Made by a program: the position numbers and the translations under genes. Shown piece after piece: positions 5,902-8,295 of a stretch of 8,295 bases of DNA (its first letter is position 1; every line of letters begins with the position of its first letter). Location: the NCBI GenBank assembly GCA_021734825.1, contig JAIPIE010000035.1, positions 1 to 8,295 on the forward strand, read 5' to 3'. Source of the DNA: Patescibacteria group bacterium (GTDB lineage: Bacteria > Patescibacteriota > Patescibacteriia > Patescibacteriales > UBA12465). A model generated the notes under the pieces. That model saw only the letters and a list, made by a program, of their open reading frames with translations. It had not been told where the DNA came from and ran no database searches.

Positions 5902-5913
5902 AAGCATAAAAAC

Positions 5914-7101
5914 ATGGCTGAAAAATTTGAAAGAACAAAACCCCATGTCAATGTTGGCACTATTGGTCACGTTGATCATGGAAAAACTACCTTAACCGCC
6001 GCGATGTTAGCAGTTTTCGGTGCCAAAGGTATGAACGCCTCTAAAAAAGGTGTTGGTGAAATTGACGCTGCTCCTGAAGAACGTGAACGTGGTATTACTA
6101 TTGCCACTGCCCACGTTGAATATGAGTCAGAAAAACGTCATTATGCTCACGTTGATTGTCCTGGTCACGCCGATTATGTAAAAAACATGATCACTGGTGC
6201 TGCTCAAATGGATGGAGCTATCTTAGTAGTTTCTGCCACTGACGGACCCATGCCTCAGACTCGTGAACACATTTTGTTAGCTCGTCAGGTTGGCGTGCCT
6301 CACATTGTTGTTTTCTTAAACAAGTGTGATATGGTTGAAGATCAAGAATTAATTGATCTAGTTGAAGAAGAAGTTCGTGATTTATTAAAGAAGTATGAAT
6401 TCCCTGGAGATACTACTCCAATCATTCGTGGAAGTGCTTTGAAAGCTTTGGAAAACCCAACCGGTCCTGATGCTGAGCCAATCATGGAGCTCATGAAAGC
6501 AGTTGATGAGTTTATTCCAGATCCACAGCGTGATACTGAATTACCATTCTTAATGCCAGTTGAAGATATCTTCTCTATTGAAGGTCGTGGCACTGTTGTT
6601 ACTGGTCGTATTGAACGTGGTGTTATTAAGGTTGGTGAAGAAGTGGAAATTGTTGGTTTGATGGATACTAAGAAAACCACTATCACTGGCGTAGAAATGT
6701 TTAACAAATCTTTAGACCGTGGTGAAGCTGGCGATAATGCTGGTTTATTACTCCGCGGTACTAAGAAGAATGAAGTGGAACGTGGACAGGTTTTATGTAA
6801 ACCAGGAAGCGTTACTCCTCATACTGAATTTGAAGCTCAAATCTACGTTTTAACTAAAGATGAAGGTGGTCGTCATAAACCTTTTTTCAAAGGTTATAAA
6901 CCACAATTCTACATCAGAACTACTGATGTAACTGGTGAAGTTGAATTACCAGCAGGAACAGAAATGGTTATGCCTGGTGATACCGTTACTATCAATGTTA
7001 AATTGATTTCTCCAGTAGCTTTGGAAGAAAAACAACGCTTTGCTATCCGCGAAGGTGGCCGCACCGTTGGTGCTGGCGCAGTTGTGAAGATTACTAAATA
7101 A
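5914..7101 (+). CDS. tuf: Elongation factor Tu
   Basis: EF-Tu carries aminoacyl-tRNA to the ribosomal A site as a GTP complex. The 395-residue protein is full length. G-domain motifs are GHVDHGKTT (G1, 18-26), RGITIA (switch I, 59-64, with T62), DCPGHADY (G3, 81-88, with the catalytic H85), NKCD (G4, 136-139) and GSAL (G5, 173-176). Domain II starts near 210 and includes FSIEGRGTVVTGRIERG (220-236). Domain III contains FFKGYKPQFYIRTTDVTG (324-341) and the C-terminal FAIREGGRTVGAGAV (376-390), a region where elfamycin-resistance changes occur in other bacteria; it looks normal here. No frameshift or missing residue is seen. An AGGGGG (5892-5897) lies 16 bases before the ATG, too far for a normal Shine-Dalgarno. 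It is separated from fusA by two unknown genes and followed by a terminator. Confidence 0.99.
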   Translation: MAEKFERTKPHVNVGTIGHVDHGKTTLTAAMLAVFGAKGMNASKKGVGEIDAAPEERERGITIATAHVEYESEKRHYAHVDCPGHADYVKNMITGAAQMDGAILVVSATDGPMPQTREHILLARQVGVPHIVVFLNKCDMVEDQELIDLVEEEVRDLLKKYEFPGDTTPIIRGSALKALENPTGPDAEPIMELMKAVDEFIPDPQRDTELPFLMPVEDIFSIEGRGTVVTGRIERGVIKVGEEVEIVGLMDTKKTTITGVEMFNKSLDRGEAGDNAGLLLRGTKKNEVERGQVLCKPGSVTPHTEFEAQIYVLTKDEGGRHKPFFKGYKPQFYIRTTDVTGEVELPAGTEMVMPGDTVTINVKLISPVALEEKQRFAIREGGRTVGAGAVVKITK

Positions 7102-7112
7102 GTTATCACTTA

Positions 7113-7164
7113 AGTCCGCTCTTATTTTAAGGGCGGACTCGTAGTGTTTATTTATTACACTTTT
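7113..7164 (+). terminator. Terminator of the str-tuf transcript (two tandem hairpins)
   Basis: Positions 7113-7123 pair with 7129-7139 (outer arms AGTCCGC and GCGGACT) in an 11-bp stem with one G-U pair and a 5-base loop, 11 bases after the tuf stop. T-rich sequence follows. A second weaker stem, AGTGT (7143-7147) with ACACT (7157-7161), runs into TTTT. The first hairpin is the strongest in the window. It should end most transcripts coming through tuf and separate them from rpsJ. Confidence 0.8.
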
Positions 7165-7188
7165 AAAAAATAACAGTACATTTTTTCT

Positions 7189-7527
7189 ATGTCTGAAATA
7201 AAGAAAGATGAGAAGGATTATAAACAGAGAATCCGCATAAAGATTAAAGCCTTTGATCACAAGATTATTGATCAATCCACAAAGACTATCGTTGATACAA
7301 TTGAACGTAGCGACGCTAATTTTTTCGGACCAATTCCTTTGCCAACCGAGAAGCGAAAGTATACGGTAAATCGTTCTACTTTTGTACACAAGGATGCTCG
7401 CGACCAGTATGAAATGCGTATTCATAAACGCATCATCGACATTATTGATCCGAGTGGTAAAACTATTGAAGATCTGACAAATTTGAATTTGCCAGCAGGG
7501 GTTGACGTGGAGATAAAAATGCAGTAA
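7189..7527 (+). CDS. rpsJ: Small-subunit ribosomal protein uS10
   Basis: S10 is a protein of the 30S head and, in many bacteria, the partner NusE in transcription antitermination. The 112-residue product contains RIRIKIKAFDHKIID (14-28), FFGPIPLPTEK (45-55) and KDARDQYEMRIHKRIIDI (68-85), the last covering the S10 signature. The closing LPAGVDVEIK (101-110) is also typical. Compared with the 103-residue E. coli protein it has about 9 extra charged residues at the N-terminus (MSEIKKDEKD). The ATG at 7189 has no Shine-Dalgarno; only T-rich sequence lies directly before it. It begins 87 bases after tuf and behind a strong terminator, so it probably has its own promoter; TTACAC (7155-7160) with TACATT (7177-7182) is a weak candidate that would give a nearly leaderless mRNA. 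Confidence 0.98.
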   Translation: MSEIKKDEKDYKQRIRIKIKAFDHKIIDQSTKTIVDTIERSDANFFGPIPLPTEKRKYTVNRSTFVHKDARDQYEMRIHKRIIDIIDPSGKTIEDLTNLNLPAGVDVEIKMQ

Positions 7528-7557
7528 AATAAAATCAAATATTGATTAGTGCCTCTT

Positions 7558-7590
7558 AGGAGTTGACCAGTAACTCTTGTTATATTTTTA
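7558..7590 (+). terminator. Weak terminator-like hairpin after rpsJ
   Basis: AGGAGTT (7558-7564) pairs with AACTCTT (7572-7578), seven pairs including one G-U, with a 7-base loop. The sequence GTTATATTTTT follows. It lies 30 bases after the rpsJ stop. The stem is short and AT-rich, so it may be only a weak terminator or a chance hairpin. Confidence 0.35.
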
Positions 7591-7668
7591 GCAAGAAAGT
7601 GCGGGCCGATAAATAAAAGGCTTAGGGAGAAAACAGCCATAAAAAAACAATAAAAATTGATAGCACTG

Positions 7669-7698
7669 TTGACGCGCAATTTTTGCTTTTGTTTTATT
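7669..7698 (+). promoter_or_regulatory. Possible promoter for rplC
   Basis: TTGACG (7669-7674, five of six -35 bases) is followed after 18 bases by TTTATT (7693-7698) with TGT before it (extended -10 style). TATTAT at 7695-7700 is a better hexamer but at a 20-base spacing. Transcription would start near 7705, inside the hairpin at 7702-7717, giving RNAs that escape it. The upstream gap from 7591 to 7668 shows nothing else convincing. Confidence 0.4.
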
Positions 7699-7701
7699 AT
7701 G

Positions 7702-7728
7702 CTGGTAAACTTACCAGTTTTTTGTTTT
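7702..7728 (+). terminator. Intrinsic terminator-like hairpin directly upstream of rplC
   Basis: CTGGTA (7702-7707) and TACCAG (7712-7717) make a perfect 6-bp stem with a 4-base loop (AACT; one further A-T pair is possible), followed at once by six T, G and four T. The form is that of an intrinsic terminator, read in the direction of rpsJ to rplC. It ends six bases before the rplC ATG, which is an unusual place within a ribosomal protein operon. Confidence 0.65.
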
Positions 7729-7734
7729 AAAAAT

Positions 7735-8295
7735 ATGAAATTTACTTTAGGAAAAAAAATGCAGATGACCCAGCTTTGGGATAACGATAAGGTGTTAGCC
7801 GTTACTCCGGTTTTAGCTGGGCCTTGTACTATCACTCAAGTCAAAACTCAGGCAACTGATAAATATTCTGCTCTACAAATTGCTTTTGGTGTGCGTAAAT
7901 CCAAGAATATTAAGAAGCCTCAGTTAGGTCATTTTAAGAAAGCTGGTGTTGCTCCGATGTATGTACGTGAATTTCGTACTGAAAACGATAATACAGCTAA
8001 GGTTGGTGATGTTATTTCTCTATCTACTTTCAGCGCTGGCGATGTTATTTCGGTAACTGGAACCTCTAAGGGACGCGGTTTTCAAGGTGTAGTTAAACGT
8101 CATCATTTTGCTGGTGGGCGTAAGAGTCATGGTAATAAAGATCAATTACGTATGCCTGGCTCTATTGGACCAAAGGGTCCAGCTCATGTTTTCAAAGGTA
8201 TGAAAATGGGTGGACGTATGGGTAATGAAAGAGTCACTATTACTAATTTAACAATTCATTCCGTTGACGTAGAAAATAACATTTTATATATTGCT
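7735..8295 (+). CDS. rplC: Large-subunit ribosomal protein uL3 (3' end outside window)
   Basis: L3 is an early-assembly protein of the 50S subunit whose central loop reaches toward the peptidyl-transferase centre. The visible 187 codons start MKFTLGKKMQMTQLWD, matching the bacterial L3 start, and continue through GTSKGRGFQGVVKRHHFAGG (about 105-124) and the loop segment with MPGSIGPKGPAHVFKGMKMG. The late MGNERVTITNLTI matches the family. In E. coli the loop reads GSIGQ and that Gln is methylated by PrmB; here the residue is Pro, so this modification site is missing. About 15-25 residues are probably cut off by the window end. The ATG at 7735 fits the family N-terminus; no Shine-Dalgarno is visible, only a T-rich run and AAAAAT. 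It continues the S10 operon order after rpsJ, though across a 207-base gap. Confidence 0.97.
   Translation, partial: MKFTLGKKMQMTQLWDNDKVLAVTPVLAGPCTITQVKTQATDKYSALQIAFGVRKSKNIKKPQLGHFKKAGVAPMYVREFRTENDNTAKVGDVISLSTFSAGDVISVTGTSKGRGFQGVVKRHHFAGGRKSHGNKDQLRMPGSIGPKGPAHVFKGMKMGGRMGNERVTITNLTIHSVDVENNILYIA

Noticed and set aside
6342..6707. Minus-strand open frame of 121 codons inside tuf
   Set aside because: It is Ser/Thr-rich, as expected from the antisense of a biased, highly expressed gene, and is wholly inside tuf.
6946..7425. Minus-strand open frame of 159 codons over the tuf end and rpsJ start
   Set aside because: It lies opposite two certain genes and through the tuf terminator; the product has no recognisable pattern.
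463..7561. Nine-base repeat CTCTTAGGA at 463-471 and 7553-7561
   Set aside because: Two copies of a 9-mer, one overlapping a stop codon, with no further similarity around them. No CRISPR array, insertion sequence or longer direct repeat was seen in the window.
7422..7835. Minus-strand open frame of 137 codons across the rpsJ-rplC gap
   Set aside because: It overlaps the coding ends of rpsJ and rplC, crosses both terminator-like hairpins, has no Shine-Dalgarno, and its translation is a hydrophobic mixture without family features. It is best seen as a chance frame.

Overview
This window comes from a bacterium with an AT-rich genome (about 40% GC by eye) and carries the str operon and the start of the S10 operon. 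I infer a Candidate Phyla Radiation (Patescibacteria, probably Parcubacteria-like) organism. The grounds are translation genes that almost all lack a Shine-Dalgarno sequence, an S2P-like protease rather than rpoBC ahead of rpsL, a ComEC without a C-terminal metallo-beta-lactamase domain, and two unrecognised genes between fusA and tuf. No rRNA gene is present, so this placement is inference.

Layout. 1-469 (+): the 3' end of a comEC-like DNA-uptake channel gene. 484-672 (-): rpmB (bL28), convergent with comEC; its likely intrinsic terminator lies inside the last codons of comEC. 673-836: a divergent promoter region. 837-1436 (+): a compact intramembrane metalloprotease (M50/S2P). 1437-1679: a 243-base gap with a good extended -10 promoter, a terminator-like hairpin just behind it, and a second long stem-loop before rpsL. 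1680-4844 (+): rpsL, rpsG, fusA. 4847-5823 (+): two unrecognised genes, the first two bases after fusA, the second behind the only textbook Shine-Dalgarno in the window. 5824-5913: a short leader with a possible three-way junction. 5914-7101 (+): tuf, followed by a strong terminator. 7189-7527 (+): rpsJ. 7528-7734: an unusually long rpsJ-rplC gap with terminator-like hairpins and a possible promoter. 7735-8295 (+): rplC, cut by the window end.

The core genes work together in translation. S12 and S7 are 30S subunit proteins (decoding centre and head), EF-Tu delivers aminoacyl-tRNA, EF-G drives translocation, S10 belongs to the 30S head, and L3 and bL28 to the 50S subunit. The coding content is mostly ordinary. 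The parts worth a second look are the RNA-level signals between the genes (rpsL leader, rpsL-rpsG gap, tuf leader, rpsJ-rplC gap) and the two unknown proteins between the elongation factor genes. All RNA structures were read by hand from complementarity, with no energy calculation or alignment.
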